Shown here: piece by piece, positions 5,252 through 5,267 of the stretch
How positions within the stretch are numbered: the first letter of the stretch is position 1
Layout of the letters: each line of letters starts with the position of its first letter
NCBI GenBank assembly: GCA_024699395.1
Contig: JAILPU010000006.1
Location: 1-5,267, forward strand
Length of the DNA stretch: 5,267 nt
Reading direction: 5' to 3'
DNA from: Lachnospiraceae bacterium
GTDB taxonomy: Bacteria > Bacillota > Clostridia > Lachnospirales > Lachnospiraceae
Position numbers and translations under genes: made by a program
Notes under the pieces: generated by a model
What the model was told of the DNA's origin: nothing
What the model saw: the letters and a program-made list of their open reading frames with translations, nothing else
The model's database searches: none

Positions 5252-5267
5252 ATGGGACCAACTATGA

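Larger units (their letters stand above)
4986..5267. other. Divergent spacer and probable leader of a gene beyond the right edge
   Basis: No gene with a convincing ribosome binding site starts in this stretch on either strand. It carries a plus-strand promoter candidate, a 17-bp dyad and several hairpins, listed separately. A tiny ORF at 5093-5128 (11 codons, reading MVLIKMDLRSL) follows a weak CAGGG and is not persuasive. In-frame ATGs at 5252 and 5264 run off the edge without a clear ribosome binding site, so I do not call a gene there. Confidence 0.5.

Overview
This window looks like ordinary chromosomal DNA from a low-to-moderate GC Gram-positive, most likely a clostridium (possibly Lachnospiraceae). 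The pointers are AAGGAG-type ribosome binding sites, A/T-rich spacers, a tRNA gene without an encoded CCA, a lipoteichoic-acid-synthase-like membrane enzyme, and a roughly 457-residue citrate synthase of a kind I associate with clostridia. The assignment comes from recall of these families, not from a search.

Layout, left to right. Positions 1-180 hold a complete tRNA-Lys(CTT) gene with a promoter ahead of it and a long G·U-rich hairpin plus T-tract behind it. Positions 181-428 are non-coding and contain a probable promoter for the next gene. Positions 429-2576 (+) encode a five-helix membrane protein with an extracytoplasmic LtaS/sulfatase-fold catalytic domain, expected to move phosphoglycerol or a similar group onto a cell-surface polymer. 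Positions 2577-2783 are a spacer with a perfect 15-bp inverted repeat that looks like a terminator or attenuator. Positions 2784-3569 (+) encode a TatD-family metal-dependent hydrolase. Positions 3545-4918 (-) encode citrate synthase, convergent with tatD and overlapping its 3' end by 25 bp; it starts at a TTG codon. Positions 4919-5267 contain no recognisable gene. They hold the citrate synthase promoter (minus strand) and, divergently, a probable extended -10 promoter on the plus strand, followed by a near-perfect 17-bp dyad and a stretch able to form several hairpins, probably the leader of a gene beyond the right edge.

The genes do not form an obvious pathway: they are a tRNA, a cell-envelope enzyme, a nuclease-like housekeeping hydrolase and a central-carbon enzyme. 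I see no transposase, CRISPR array, toxin-antitoxin pair, phage gene or new multi-gene system. The observations most worth checking are non-coding: the strand-specific wobble hairpin after the tRNA, the inverted repeat in front of tatD, the convergent overlap, and the unexplained structured leader at the right edge.
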